Below are positions 48,520 through 60,444 of a stretch of 60,531 bases of DNA, piece after piece (the stretch's first letter is position 1; every line of letters starts with the position of its first letter). The stretch spans positions 10,001 to 70,531 of the forward strand of contig JAWQFJ010007987.1 of the NCBI GenBank assembly GCA_034096865.1, written 5' to 3'. The position numbers and the translations under genes are program-made. The DNA comes from Theodoxus fluviatilis. Lineage: Eukaryota > Mollusca > Gastropoda > Cycloneritida > Neritidae. Under the pieces are notes generated by a model that had not been told where the DNA came from, searched no databases, and saw only the letters and a list, made by a program, of their open reading frames with translations.

Positions 48520-48851
48520 GTATGTGGGTGTGCGTATGTGTGTGTTTGTGTATGTGTGTTTGTGTGTGTGTGTGTGTGTGTTTGTATATGTGTGTGTTTG
48601 TGTATGCGCGTGTGTGTGTGTGTGTGTGTTTGTGTATGTGTGTTTGTGTGTGTGTGTGTGTGTTTGTATATGTGTGTGTTTGTGTATGCGCGTGTGTGTG
48701 TGTGTGTGTTTGTGTATGTGTGTTTGTGTGTGTGTGTGTGTGTTTGTATATGTGTGTGTTTGTGTATGCGCGTGTGTGTGTGTGTGTGTGTTTGTGTATG
48801 TGTGTTTGTGTGTGTGTGTGTGTGTTTGTATATGTGTGTGTTTGTGTATGC

Positions 48852-48896
<45 letters not shown>

Positions 48897-48905
48897 CGTG
48901 TGTGT
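48520..48905. repeat. GT array with about 81-bp higher-order repeat
   Basis: The word TGTATGCGCG recurs at 48601, 48683, 48763 and 48845 (spacing 82, 80, 82) within GTGT/GTTTGTGT sequence. The array therefore grew by duplicating an 81-bp block, not only by dinucleotide slippage. Long open frames here are Cys/Val or Thr/His repeat translations. Confidence 0.93.
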
Positions 48906-49893
48906 GAAATTGGAGGAAAAGCAACTGCTTCTACAACCCAGGTCAACGCACGCCCACACTCTTGTTCATTTGGTTTTCATTCTGCTTTCTTCATCGTAGT
49001 CTCCAGAGAGAGGATTACGATTTACGGTGGGAAGGGAAAGAGCTTACGGGAATGGAGGCGTACGGGAGAAGGGACCGCCGCCTCACCCTAGAAGTCGAAC
49101 ATCGAAATTTTTCAACCACGTGCCCGGCCGTCTCCTGGCATCTCTAGAGGGGGCGGGGTTGAAATGGGGAAGCATCTTCTGCCCCCACTTTAGTGGACAA
49201 CTCCCATGTTTCTCAAATTCAGGGGGCGGGATGCTCAGGCTGCAGTCTGCACGGATGGGGAGGATGGGTGCGGGGCATGAGACGGACTTCGGGGCTCTGG
49301 GGTGAGGAGGAATTGGGGGATGATGGCGGACAAAATATGCATGAAGCCTCCACGGCTTTTCTTCTAGCCAAACGCAGCGTGCATTTCTGCAGGCTTGCCA
49401 CCGTGAGCTCCTCAAGGGACGCCACCCACAATGCAGGCGACACGATGGCAAATGGCGGCCATCCAGCCCTTACAAAAAGCAGGAGACTAGGCATCAGGGA
49501 TGCTCCAAATTAAATTACCAAGTCAAAGCTTTCTTTGGAAGGTGGGATTTGGGTGTGGGACCGAATGAATCAATTCCCATTGCGAGAAGACGCAAAACTT
49601 GATGCGAGTCGTGTCAGGCATTTCAGAGAGGAGCTCCATCAGTTTCTTCAGAATCACTTGGGCCAGCGCCTCAGTCCTTCCAGCAGATTCCTCTCCAGAC
49701 ACGCGGCTCATGCATTCTGCTGAATCTGCACAGTCCTGTCAGACTGTGGCACTATTCATCCCCCCTTGCAAATGACGGATGCTGCTCTCGATCAAAAGAT
49801 CATGCATGTATTCTGGAAACTGTTGGTGCCGTCCCATCCTTCCAGAAAAAGTATCACTGCATGCTCGTCTTTCTCTGCCAGTTATATGTGCGC

Positions 49894-49913
49894 TCGCGCG
49901 CGCGCGCGTATGA

Positions 49914-49969
<56 letters not shown>

Positions 49970-49975
49970 GAGAGA
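49894..49975. repeat. CG, GT and GA compound microsatellite
   Basis: CGCGCGCGCGCG, then GT, then GA runs without gaps, all in 80 bases. Confidence 0.93.
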
Positions 49976-50232
49976 TTTTGAACAGCCGCGATCCTTATGT
50001 CACTGTCAAATTGACCACACACAATTTCATGCTCCTTCGCAAGCTGTGATGATTTGATTAACAATGAAATTAAGTGGGCTATTTCGCATCTTTTAGAATA
50101 TCATAAATTATTGAAATAGTTTTACATCGCAACAGTGTACGTCCACATCATTGAACAGCCATGCATACTTAGTTACCATGCTACTGCACCTAGGTTATCC
50201 CTCCAAGTTTACTGGAGGTTCTCACAGCTTTA

Positions 50233-50234
<2 letters not shown>

Positions 50235-50302
<68 letters not shown>

Positions 50303-50350
50303 TGTCCCGACCTAACGGCTGATATCTCAAAAACTACTGGACGGATTTCC
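50235..50350. repeat. GT run joined to a dispersed-repeat motif
   Basis: About 65 bases of GT are followed by CTGTCCCGACCTAACGGCTG and ATATCTCAAAAACTACTGGA. Read on the minus strand this is TCCAGTAGTTTTTGAGATAT followed by CA. Strings of the type TTCAGTAGTTTTTGAGAT ahead of a short simple repeat are typical of many invertebrate SINE/LINE tails (established pattern, recalled). I treat it as a likely retroposon 3' end on the minus strand. Confidence 0.45.
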
Positions 50351-50913
50351 TTGACTTTTGCACACTTACTGGAAGTGAGGTCCGATTGAATGTATCAACT
50401 TTTCAGAATCGAGGTTTGAAAAGAAAGTGACTTTTTAAGGTCGTAAACTCGAAAACACCCCCCTAAAATGTCCCTTGACGGAATGGCGATATTTCACCTT
50501 TTCCGTCACTCCCGTCGCCAGCAGCGTTTCTCCCACGCTGTACGAGCGCTCACCAGTTACATAAATAGTTTTTTCGTGATCCTCCCCAGAAAAAAAATCG
50601 CCTTTGCTTTAAAAAATACCGTTTTACAGTCAAAATTGGTGTCTCCACCCGCGCGGCCGGTCCGATTCTTAGAACAGCCACTCCGTCTCAGCAGCAATGC
50701 GATAGAGTAGGCCTTCACTATGTTCGCGTGGCCTAAGGGCAGTGAATCGATATTAAACTTGGCAGAAATAGACCTTGAGTATCCTAAAATGTACAAGACC
50801 ACTCAAATTCCATGAAACTATCATCCATTTTTCTACAATTTACAGTGTAAAATACGAACCTAGGGAGTTTGCAGGAAATCATTTTATACGTGCTTTACAA
50901 ATCTAAACTTTCA

Positions 50914-51297
<384 letters not shown>

Positions 51298-51968
51298 TTT
51301 TTTTATGCCAAAACCTGGAGGTTCAGCGCCAGCGGTTTTTATTTCACTTAATACATAATATTTTGGTTTGCCTGGATTATTTTTTACTGCATGGTCTGTA
51401 CGCACTACAATTCGTTACCTAACAAAACTGAAGCCTTTGAAATGCTATACATTACAGAGAATGTATGTTCTACAAGTGAAATGGAGAAGGAAGACCGGAA
51501 AAGTGATTTCGAATAATGAGGCAAAACTAGGCCTACAATGCCGAAATCAAATAATTCCAGGTTTTTTACTGAAAGTTTTGAATTTTTATTATTGCTGTGC
51601 TATTTTTACATTTAGATATAAACTTTAAATTTTTGTTACTGTTTGCTGATGCACAGCTGGCGTAATGCCGGCAGGAAAACAACTTAAATCTACACAAATT
51701 ACTCAAGATTAAGGTAGGGAGTTTAGTTTCGTTTTTAAATTCGTCTTTTTAAAAACTATTCTATAGATTTAGCCTTTTTCCCCCAGGTGACCGGATATGT
51801 TTTCGCTCATGTGATTATAAATTTAAAAAGAAAAAAGTGAACAATTCAAATGCAGGACTTCAGTCGCCTTTTCACTAGAATGCTCACACACACCGTATCA
51901 CTTATCAGGCATCAAGTCGTACATCTAAGTCCATTAACATGGCTTCATCCTCTTCTGTGTTGCTCCAG

Positions 51969-52125
51969 TCATGTCGAGGGTCAAGAGTCGACTACGGAAT
52001 GGACCTGCCCGACTCCAAGAGTTCGTCTTCGAGGGAGGACGAGGAGTCAGACCCCGCCAGCACCGTCTACATGCGGAAGCTGCCCACTGAGGCCGACTTC
52101 CTGTTCGCCTACTCCACGGTCCCTG
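51969..52125 (+). CDS. Caspase-3/7-like, catalytic-Cys and linker exon
   Basis: Fifty-two codons plus one base. It begins with SCRG, completing the pentapeptide QSCRG with the Gln of the previous exon; Cys is residue 143 of the joined frame. The intersubunit linker MDLPDSKSSSSREDEESDPA follows. DLPD/S is a plausible auto-processing site (Asp P1, small P1'); ESD/P is less likely because Pro follows. The small subunit starts with YMRKLPTEADFLFAYSTVP. The acceptor is TTGCTCCAG ending 51968; the donor CCTG/GTGGGC leaves phase 1. Most family members have Ala where this one has Ser before the Cys. Confidence 0.96.
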
Positions 52126-53210
52126 GTGGGCATCGCCAGTCTTGCTCCTCCCCCTTGCTTGGATGCCTGGCCTTGCATGAACAGCGGTCGTCCCTCTAGA
52201 CACAGACGTCCACAGTGCCCTAGTCGAGGCCGCTCTCCTAAATGGGATGCGTGGTCTGTGGCAGCGCAATCCACACATAAATACGTGCTATGTTACACAC
52301 GCATGCACAAATTACACATTCACACACACACACAAACACACACACACACACTCATGCACAAAGGCGCAATCACATACACGCGCGCGTACATACATGCGAG
52401 CGCGCGCGCGTGCTTGCGTGTGTGCGTGTGTAAAAAAAGAAATAGGATGCTTACGACAATGATGTCGTTTGTCCACTTATTTTGTGTGTGTCAGAAAATG
52501 TTAATAGCTTATTGAAGTCAATGTGCAATGAGTGTACTGATTGACAGTATTCTTGGACTTGTTGGATTTCCAAGTCCACAGTGCCAGTATCCCAATTTCG
52601 ACCCTTAATAAAATGAACGCAACTGAGCAACAATCAAGCAACGAGTCTCTCATGAGTTGAAGCGAGTAAGACCTTTGAAGAGTTGGGGGTGAGAATAGAC
52701 CCACCGCGACTTCCTATACGACTTCCAATAGACAAATAAGTAGGGAAATATAGATTTGACTTAATTGCTCTTTCTCTGACAAACTCTACTGATGTTTGTG
52801 GTCCACGGCATTACAAAGCCTACAACAACAGGCCCTAGGCCGTAAAACTCCATTCAGTCATCCATTCAATCATTCAGTCATGATCATTCATTCATGTGTA
52901 GGACTGAATTTTCCTCAATTATATCGATCTTTTACACTTCTTTTGTTAGATACTCCTTTACGTCAAACTGCTACAACACTTCAGTATTCTAGCTTCAGAC
53001 AAGACAGGTCGCCTAACGTTCTATAGGGCACTGTCGAGTCTCGCTCTATTCAAGTTGACCAGTCACCTCTCCATGCATCCCCTTCACCGACTCTTGAGTC
53101 ACTGTCTGTTAGTAGTGTTACATGAGATATTAAGGGAGTAGTTTTACATCAACAGAGACTGGATGAGCTTCCTGTCCGTGGCAATCCTCGCAGTGCCTTG
53201 TCCATTTCAG
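52126..53210 (+). other. Caspase intron (1.1 kb)
   Basis: Phase-1 GT-AG intron. A CA/CGCG array (about 52311-52430) lies near its start; the rest is unassigned. The acceptor tract is TGTCCATTTCAG. Confidence 0.88.
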
Positions 53211-53458
53211 GCTACTACTCCTGGCGGAACAACCAGGACGGGTCGTGGTTCATCCAGGCGCTGTGCATCGTGCTGGAGAACTACGGCGCCAAGATGGAGC
53301 TGTTGCACATGCTGACGCACGTCAACCGCATCGTGGCCTACGAGTTCGAGTCCTGCACGGACAAGGACATTACTGAGCACATGAAGCAGATGCCCAGCAT
53401 CGTCTCCATGCTGACCAGATACGTCTACTTTCGGCCCAAGAAGCAGGACATCCGATAG
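53211..53458 (+). CDS. Caspase-3/7-like, small-subunit terminal exon
   Basis: Two bases complete a Gly, then 81 codons and TAG. It carries GYYSWRNNQDGSWFIQALC: the Arg of SWRN (residue 199) matches the S1/S3 Arg207 of human caspase-3, and GSWFIQ is the p10 core. HMLTHVNRIVAYEFES and the C-terminal SMLTRYVYF are also typical of executioner caspases. The joined frame from 39103 is 275 residues. The fold portion is about 15 residues longer than in human caspase-3, largely in the linker. No AATAAA was seen in the following 1.2 kb, so the polyadenylation site is not placed. Confidence 0.97.
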
Positions 53459-54079
53459 GAGCGGAGCTTCCACAGCCAATCCGACTTGCCTTCTGCGAGA
53501 ATTGTTTGAGAATGAATCAACAGGGCGTGGGCGTGTTTTTGTATTGCATAGGTTTCATCTGAAGAAATTTGTTCGACTCTTTTGAACATGGATGCAAATT
53601 CTCTTGATTCCGTGGCACTGAGAATTTAAGGTCACGAAAATGTTGCCTTAATTTCTTTCACACATTTTAAGTGAGAAGCAGGTAGTGGAAGAAGTTTTCA
53701 GCAAAACCGTTTACCGTCTTGTTGGTGCTTGAATACTCGAAATAAGATTTATAACTACTAGTTAATGCAAGCATGGAAAGATACAACACCAGGCCAACAT
53801 GGAAGCTTTTCCTGATGATTGCACTGTTGAAATTTATCTGGCCGAATCTCATCCATACAAGTGGTTTTATAAAACGAGTTAACACCCATATCTGGGATTC
53901 AAATCGCTTAACATCTTACACCCTATCACTGCGTCATTGATCTATCTTTTACCGGCACCTGAAGGCAAACTCAGAGAGGACACACACAGTCCGGTATTAG
54001 CACCATCTCCACTCCCTGCGGTGTATTCCGATCTGATGCGGGCTCATGTCCGAATGAGACGGTACCATCAGTGCCCTCA
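53459..54079 (+). other. Probable caspase 3' UTR and downstream DNA
   Basis: AT-richer sequence without a recognisable gene. The 3' UTR should begin here, but no canonical AATAAA is present up to about 54700. A variant signal or a longer UTR is possible. Confidence 0.4.
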
Positions 54080-54155
54080 CAGGAACTCGGTTCGACTCCT
54101 GGGTGGGGAGAAGCAATGCAAGTAAGCATTGTGTCCAAAGATACGACTCTAGGAT
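54080..54155. repeat. Dispersed repeat copy B
   Basis: GGTTCGACTCCTGGGTGGGG, GAAGCAATGCAAGTAAGCA, then TTGTGTCCAAAGATACGACT and AGGATCTGCAGAG follow the same order as 41350-41435 with scattered changes. Two positions of box-B type (GGTTCGACTCC) suggest a tRNA-like origin. It lies about 0.6 kb after the caspase stop. Confidence 0.55.
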
Positions 54156-54719
54156 CTGCAGAGTTTTGAATATTGCCATGTGTGGCCACACACGACAGCC
54201 CGAGTGTTGTTTCCGCTGTGCTAGAGTTCCCATCTTTTCATAAATCCCATTCAAATGATTGGAGAATCATACCCTGCATTTAACCCACGCAGAAACAACT
54301 AAGTCTGCACAGCACGCAATTTTCCCCCCCACAGCTTTAAAGTTATGGAGAATCATATTTGGGCACCCATGTTTTTCATCATAAAACTGAAAGTTTGAAA
54401 GTTCTTTAATGGCTTGTTTTGAGCTCATTTATTTCTATAGATTTGGCTTACTTTCCGGAGTCCTCTACAACATGAGGCGCCGCGTGGAGAATTGTCCCAA
54501 GCGACAGTTTTATTAAAATACCATAAATCGCTTCCAAAGTTTTGGAAACTTAAAACAGGAATAACTTTGTTGTAATTGAAGCAAGAAGCATTGTAAAGAT
54601 ACCGTATTAAAGTATTTTCAATACAAAACCACTGATGATAGTTTCAAAAGAAAAAATTACAAACAAACAACAAACAATTCAAACACCCAAGTAAACAAAA
54701 TGATCTGTTTATGTCTCAG

Positions 54720-55015
54720 TCAAGCCGCTGCCGTTTTCTTTACCTTGATAGCATACTCAACTTTACGTTTTGAGATGCTATGCATGGCCAGGAAAACCTT
54801 CCCTGCAGTGATGTCCTCACCTCGGTTGTGAACACTGTAGGTCCACTTATAGTTTGTAGTGTGCCTTGGCTCACTTCCCTGGCAGTCCTCTTCCTCTTAA
54901 TTGACTTGGACCTAACACGGCCAACGAGGTAATTGGTCTGGGCTTCAAAATTGACAAGGTCCCAGAAACTTTTAAAGATGTCATTTACAGCTTCCTGACC
55001 GAGTTTGTCAAGCAT
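54720..55015 (-). pseudogene. Frameshifted transposon-protein-like relic
   Basis: The minus strand encodes two adjoining good-looking segments in different frames. First comes QTNYLVGRVRSKSIKRKRT (from about 54950 to 54880). After a frameshift near 54865 comes TYSVHNRGEDITAG and then KVFLAMHSISKRKVEYAIK, ending at TGA (54720). The second resembles the segment with a V-C-x3-F-L..HGI..KRVE pattern in uncharacterised invertebrate transposon-type proteins, recalled from the general pattern only. The Cys of that pattern is absent here. Decayed copy; family not settled. Confidence 0.45.
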
Positions 55016-55765
55016 CCATCTCGACGTCGTGGGGCAACTTCTCTGTCAGTGTCAATATCAGTATCAGTATAATTATACACTGGTGTACGCTTGGTCTAGG
55101 TTGTTGTGTTTTGTGGGGGTGGGGTTCCACTTCCCTTTTCCACTGTTCAGGCCTACGGGCACGCTCACGGCCCCAGCCTCTTTGCACACCTGCCTCACCA
55201 TCACCTCCTACATCAGCATCACCACCTACATCAGCATCACCACCTACAGCATCACCACTCTGCAGCCCCGATAGACCGGCCACGTGGTCATCAACACGCT
55301 CACTGTCGAATGACATCGTAATACTTGGAGGATGGCGGATGATTCACGATGAAAGTGAAGAGAACACACGAGACACGAATACCAACACACAAAAAGTGAA
55401 CACAGGCAAGTGGGGGGAAGGAAGGGGTAAACAAAGTGGGTGGCAGGTTTGCCAGATACAGGCGAGCGTGAGATTGACTTTTGTTTATTGAGACTTTCAA
55501 CCCTATTGCAAGCGCGGTTTTGACCCTTCCGACTTGCTCAAACGAAAGTTCACGGGTCAAAATAGTGCTATATGGCCTTAACTAAAACCCCGCCATTTTG
55601 CCGCTTCGAACACTTCTCTTCGCTGCACCTCATATTTCCCCTACACTCAAACCCTTCCAAGCAAGATGGGAATCAACTAGAAATGAGACGGTGGCCTTGA
55701 GGTAGAGCAAAATTCACACATTCGCTTTTCTATGAATGTAACATGATACTGTTAAATATTCTCCA
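55016..55765. other. Unassigned stretch with an 18-bp tandem
   Basis: An 18-bp CACCACCTACATCAGCAT repeat occurs at about 55200-55255 (His/Gln/Leu-type translation). The rest shows no recognisable gene. Confidence 0.5.
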
Positions 55766-55992
55766 GGGCCCGTATTCACAACGGCGATGTATCTTTTTAA
55801 CACTCGATTTATCCCCTAACCCCGGGTTATCTTGATCGGTTAGATAAGGTACGCTCGTCAGAGGATCCTAGGTTGCGCTTTGCTATATAAATACTGGTTT
55901 CCAGCCAAAGGAGAGCGGAACAGACAGTTGGAATTGTCTGAGTTTAGAGATAAATCGGGGTTAAAATAACTCGCCGTTCTGGATATGGGCCC
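55766..55992. mobile_element. 227-bp MITE, copy 2
   Basis: Same family and orientation as 47966-48190. Ends GGGCCCGTATTCACAACGGC and the inverted GGGCCCATATCCAGAACGGC. Differences from copy 1 include a two-base insertion in TATATAAATACT. Confidence 0.92.
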
Positions 55993-56801
55993 TGAGAGAC
56001 TAAGTGATGTGTGTACATATAATTTGTTTATGATGACACGAACTTCAAATCAATCACATTGCATCAACAAACCTCACTCCATCATTTTCATGTTTTACAC
56101 AATGAAATATGCTGACAATGTAATGCTATCTTGTATCCAAGGTTGTGGTATAGAAATTAATATTTCTGGTCATGTTACTTACATCATGTGGCATATATTT
56201 TTGTGGGAGGGAATGCTTCACTTCTGCCAAGTTCCTAAGTCAATCTGTTGATGCATTACTCTTATGCAGTCAGTTTGAGCAAAGTTGCACACATGTGCAA
56301 TAACAAGTTCTTTTGCTATTGAATGAAATGACATTTTCAAGAAGGTAACAACAAAAACTACTGTCAATTCTATTGTGTTTGTGTTTGATATTGTAATAAC
56401 ATTGCTGTTGGTTGCATGAAATGATTAATAAACCAAACAGCAACTGCTTTCAGATTGCTTGGAGCACACAAAAAACATCCTGCGTGAAGGATGTGTTTTA
56501 TATCATTTGTTTCCATACGATGCATGGGAGTGGATCAACAGTGGATCACTCGTTTATACTTATCACAGAGGTTTTTAAGTAATCAAGTATGTCCAAAAGT
56601 TGCTCAAAACTGTGTCAATGCAGAGAAATTCAGTTACTGTTTCAATAAAATGGAGAAGAAGGGAGACAAACAGAAGCATGCACACACAAATGCACGCACA
56701 CACAAATGCACACACACACAAATGCGCGCGCTCACACACACACACTGCACACAGAAGAGATACTGCAAAGCAAAGCACAGGTGCTGAGCCGCAGCCCTTG
56801 C
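55993..56801. other. Unassigned stretch with a CACA/AATGC array
   Basis: AT-rich, without recognisable gene. CACACA words with AATGC spacers occur at about 56680-56745, just before the LINE relic. Confidence 0.45.
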
Positions 56802-57090
56802 CCAGACATTGTGATCTGGTGGGAAAAGCTCCAGTCACTCCTGCTCATGGAACTCACTGCCCCTTGGGAGACAAACATAGCGTGGGCCCATGACAATGAA
56901 TGATATATGACAAACTCTGTGAGCAGCGCAGGGCAGGGGATTCGACTTGCCATGCTCTCCCTGTTGAAGTGGGTTGCAGGGGCTTTGTCAGCAGATCCAT
57001 GGTTGAGATACTTAGAAGTGTGGGTGCACAGGCCAGACTTGTAGATGCAGTGATAAAGAATCTGCTGAAGCTGCCTCCCTTTGGATCTGG
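56802..57090 (+). pseudogene. Non-LTR retrotransposon relic, C-terminal region
   Basis: Two frames joined by one frameshift near 56897. The first reads PDIVIW, then LLLMELTAPWETNIAWAH. The second reads YDKLCEQ..AG and CHALPVEVGCRGFVSRSM. The ordered set P-D-I/L-V-x-W, E-L-T-x-P-W-E and P-V-E-V-G-C-R-G-F is characteristic of the region after the reverse transcriptase in a large group of marine-animal LINE-like polyproteins. No reverse transcriptase catalytic part is present nearby. Short, dead fragment. Confidence 0.8.
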
Positions 57091-58050
57091 AGGAAATACA
57101 TACTCCCCTGATGGGGTCCATGTCTTCAGCAGTTTGATCTTCAAGATACTTCAAGTGGCATATAAGCACTGCTTAGGGCTGGCTGTGTACGTGCTACTGG
57201 AGCTGATCCCAAAAGCATAAACACCACAGCATTCCAGCTGATATGGGAAGTATCGGTGCAGCACAGGCTGTATGAAATTCTTCTGCTAGAATGAGCCAAG
57301 TCTGGTGAACTGACAAGGAGCCCAAGAATTCAGGCATGGAAGACTGGTACTTATGCATCTTAACCAAGAAGTACATCCTCATGAAAAACCACAAGCATAA
57401 GTACTGTACATCAATTCAGACAAAGCAGAGTTTACACCTATAAGCATAAGCACAACTAGACCTGAAGACACAGGAACAGATGCGCATGTAGGTGGGCAAC
57501 CAAAAACGCAAGCAAAAGAGAGCCACGATCAAGTTGGGGAAAATGGATCAGGAAGAAGGTTCCTTTTTTCCCCCCAAGTTCTTTTTCTCCAAGTGTAAGG
57601 AGATCAAGCCTTCAAGATAGCCCATGCACATATAAATCTCGATGGGAAAAGGATTTGTTGGCAGTCTCATACATAGGGGGTTATAACTCTTCACCCACTG
57701 GTGACTACTAAAGGCCCCCTATCATTGCTGCCAAAATAAGAATGCATGCAACCCATTCCTTCCAAGCAGTCAGGCTCACTTTGCATATCAGTGACGCCAA
57801 GCTCATTTATTTCTATGACTTTGTTTTCCTTTCGAGAGTCTACTTAGATCATTACAACGCCTAAAGAAGCCAAGAATCCACTAACATATGTCCTCCACAC
57901 CATGTGAATCAAGGGAGTTCTTGGTGGAACTTTGAAACAGCTATTGTCAAATATCTTCTCACACATTCATGAGTGAATAGAAATGCATTCATTAATAAGA
58001 AAGACCGAGAAGGTGGGAAGCAGGGATAAATGGATGGATTTTTACAGCCT
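57091..58050. other. Unassigned stretch
   Basis: No recognisable gene or repeat. It may be decayed retrotransposon tail on the left and untranslated leader of the next element on the right. Confidence 0.4.
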
Positions 58051-59297
58051 ATCAGCCTTGGTAGGCTATGTGAGGCCATTAAGCATGAACAATCACTAGA
58101 ACAGTTCCATCACACGGTCCATTCCTTAGCGTGGTGTGGTGGTTTGTGTGTCTCCATGACCCGAAGAGCTATGCCAGCGGGAGTGCAAACTCCTGGCAGG
58201 GTTTCCCAAGCTGGACAGGTCTAAAGGTAGAGGCCAGACCAATATGGACCATTCCCCCCCACCAGTGCTCACAGGGCAGGTCTTTGGGCTATGAGCTAAG
58301 GGTGGGGTAACCCTGAAAGAAACCCCGAGTGCTGAAGACGTATATGTTGGGTCGCACTGCACACTCTAACAAACCACAACACTACGCTCAATCGCCAAAT
58401 CATATGACACTTGGATATACAGACGAGAAGGGTGCTCGCCCTGTGAAGTCCCGCCAGGCAGGTGCAGCGCCGGGCTCCGTGCCTCGAAGGAACCCAACCC
58501 CAGCTACTGGTGGTCCTGTGAATTCGTCCTGTGGAGCCAGGGGACGAGTCAGGAGAGCGACTGGCCAAAAACCAACCACGACTAAAGAGAGATCAAAGCC
58601 CAGTATCAACATCATGCACTGGAACGCAGAGGGTGTTGCCAACAAGAAGACCGAACTGGAGCACTTTCTGCATGAACACAGCATCAACATCTGGTGTATA
58701 CAAGAGACACACCTGCATGAGGGGAAGCCCTTCAAGATCTGAGGGTACCAGGTGTTTAGGGGGGATCGTCAAGGCCGGAAGAAGGGAGTAGTAATGACCC
58801 AGGTCAGAAACAACCTGAACGCCAGCGAAAAGAAGAAGTACATGGAAGAGGCAGAATACATCCACACCAAAATCACCACCAAGGTAGCACTCTAGAGGTG
58901 GTGAACTACTACTGCCCGAACGACAAGATGCTATCCTTTGACACCTTCTCGGTCCCAGACAGCGGCTTCCTCATTGCTGGTGACTTCAACAGCCAGTCTC
59001 AGAGCTGGGGATACAACACGCTACACAGGAGGGGAGAAGATATAGAGACGTGGCAAGATGAGAAACACCTGATACTCGCTAACGACCCCACTGACCAGCC
59101 TACCTTCTACTCCTGCTGCTGGCATTCAACCACCACCCCGGACTTGGCCTTGTGCACCGAGGACGTACACAAAAACCTGAACAGAACCGTCGGGCCACAA
59201 CCACCGACCAGTCCTTCTTACCCTCTCAGGCTGTACCACCTCTAACACATTTTTACCACCAAGATGGAACTACAAACAAGAAGGGCAAAGCCCATAC
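58051..59297 (+). mobile_element. LINE 5' part with endonuclease domain, broken
   Basis: A leader (about 58051-58600) runs into an EEP-type (AP-like) endonuclease of a non-LTR retrotransposon. Visible in order: NIMHWNAEGVANKKTEL, WCIQETHL (catalytic Glu), a TGA stop within the domain (58740-58742), GYQVFRGDRQGRKKGV, a one-base frameshift near 58891, then VVNYYCPND and LIAGDFNSQSQSWGY (the GDFN motif). The domain end with the S-D-H motif is not intact. PPRWNY, a word usual in the spacer before the reverse transcriptase, is at about 59255. The element stops at 59297, where another repeat begins. Confidence 0.85.
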
Positions 59298-59403
59298 GAC
59301 TCACATGCTTGACCTTGACCTTTATATGACCTTGACCTTCGGGTGACCTTCAAGGTCAAGGTCAAACAACTAAACCTAGCAATGACATCATTCACTAAGA
59401 AAT

Positions 59404-59800
59404 GCTTTATAATAATAATTTATTATATTTATAAAGCGCCTTTCCAGAGGTTCTAAGCGCGTGATATATATACATACATATACCAAAATAAACATACAAC
59501 ACACAGTCTATACATTTAGTCATCCAGTCATAGTCAAACACATGCATTCAGATGTACACAGTCAGACTGACAATATACCATACAAATATTTACACAGATG
59601 TCAAGATGTACGTGGGGGTAGAGGAGGGGGGGGGGAGGGGGGGGGAGGGGGGGGGGGGGGGGTTGCGGCAGGATTCTAACGAATTCACAAGTAGTATTGT
59701 TGAAAAAGGTAGGTTTTGAGGTTGGATTTGAAGGAAGAGATGGAGGTAGAGTGTCGGATATTGTGAGGGAGAGAATTCCACAGTTCCACAGTTCCACTTT
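59404..59800 (-). mobile_element. LINE 3' tail fragment (minus strand)
   Basis: On the minus strand 59789-59685 encodes VE followed by LWNSLPHNIRHSTSISSFKS, then NLKTYLFQ, ending TGA. The pattern L-W-N-S-L-P-x2-I-R-x(n)-S-x3-F-K-x2-L-K-T-x-L-F is the standard C-terminus of many L2/CR1-type LINE reverse transcriptase proteins. A poly-G run (+ strand 59624-59662) interrupts the 3' UTR. The end GGCGCTTTATAAATATAATA followed by TTATTAT is also typical of such 3' termini. 5'-truncated copy. Confidence 0.8.
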
Positions 59801-60444
59801 ACACATTTTCCCTACCAAAACACAAGTGACCTTGACCCAAGGTCAAGGTCATCCAAGGTCATGCAACACAAAGCTGTTAATTCAAGACATAGGAAGCACA
59901 ATGGTGCTTATTGGCACTTTCTACCATGAGATATAGTCACTTTTAGTGGTTCACTACCCCATTTTGTTCACATTTCATAAGGGTCAAAGTGACCTTGACC
60001 TTGATGATATGTGACCAAATGTGTCTCATGATGAAAGTATAACATGTGCCCCACATAATTATTAAGTTTGAAACAGTTATCTTCCATAGTTCAGGGTCAA
60101 GGTCACTTCAAAATATGTATACAATCCAACTTTGAAGAGCTCCTGTGACCTTGACCTTGAAGCAAGGTCAACCAAACTGGTATCAAAAGATAGGGCTTGC
60201 TTTGACCTATATACCACTTGTAGCTAAGGTCGCCATTCTCAATAACGTGGGAGAAAATTGGGAAAATGTGAAAAATGACTGTTTTTGAGACCACATTTAT
60301 GGCTCCTGTGACCTTGACCTTGAAGCAAGGTCAAGTCACTATGTATGTTTTTTGAGGCCTTGTCATCATACACCATCATGCCACATTTGGTGTTGATAGA
60401 CTTAATAGTCTCCGAGAAAAATCCAACGTTTAAGTTTTTTACGC

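Noticed and set aside
48413..49091. Cys/Val and Thr/His-rich frames up to 209 codons
   Set aside because: Translations of the GT higher-order repeat.
53459..54700. Canonical polyadenylation signal for the caspase
   Set aside because: No AATAAA in the stretch; near matches such as CATAAA and ATTAAA-like words were too weak to call.
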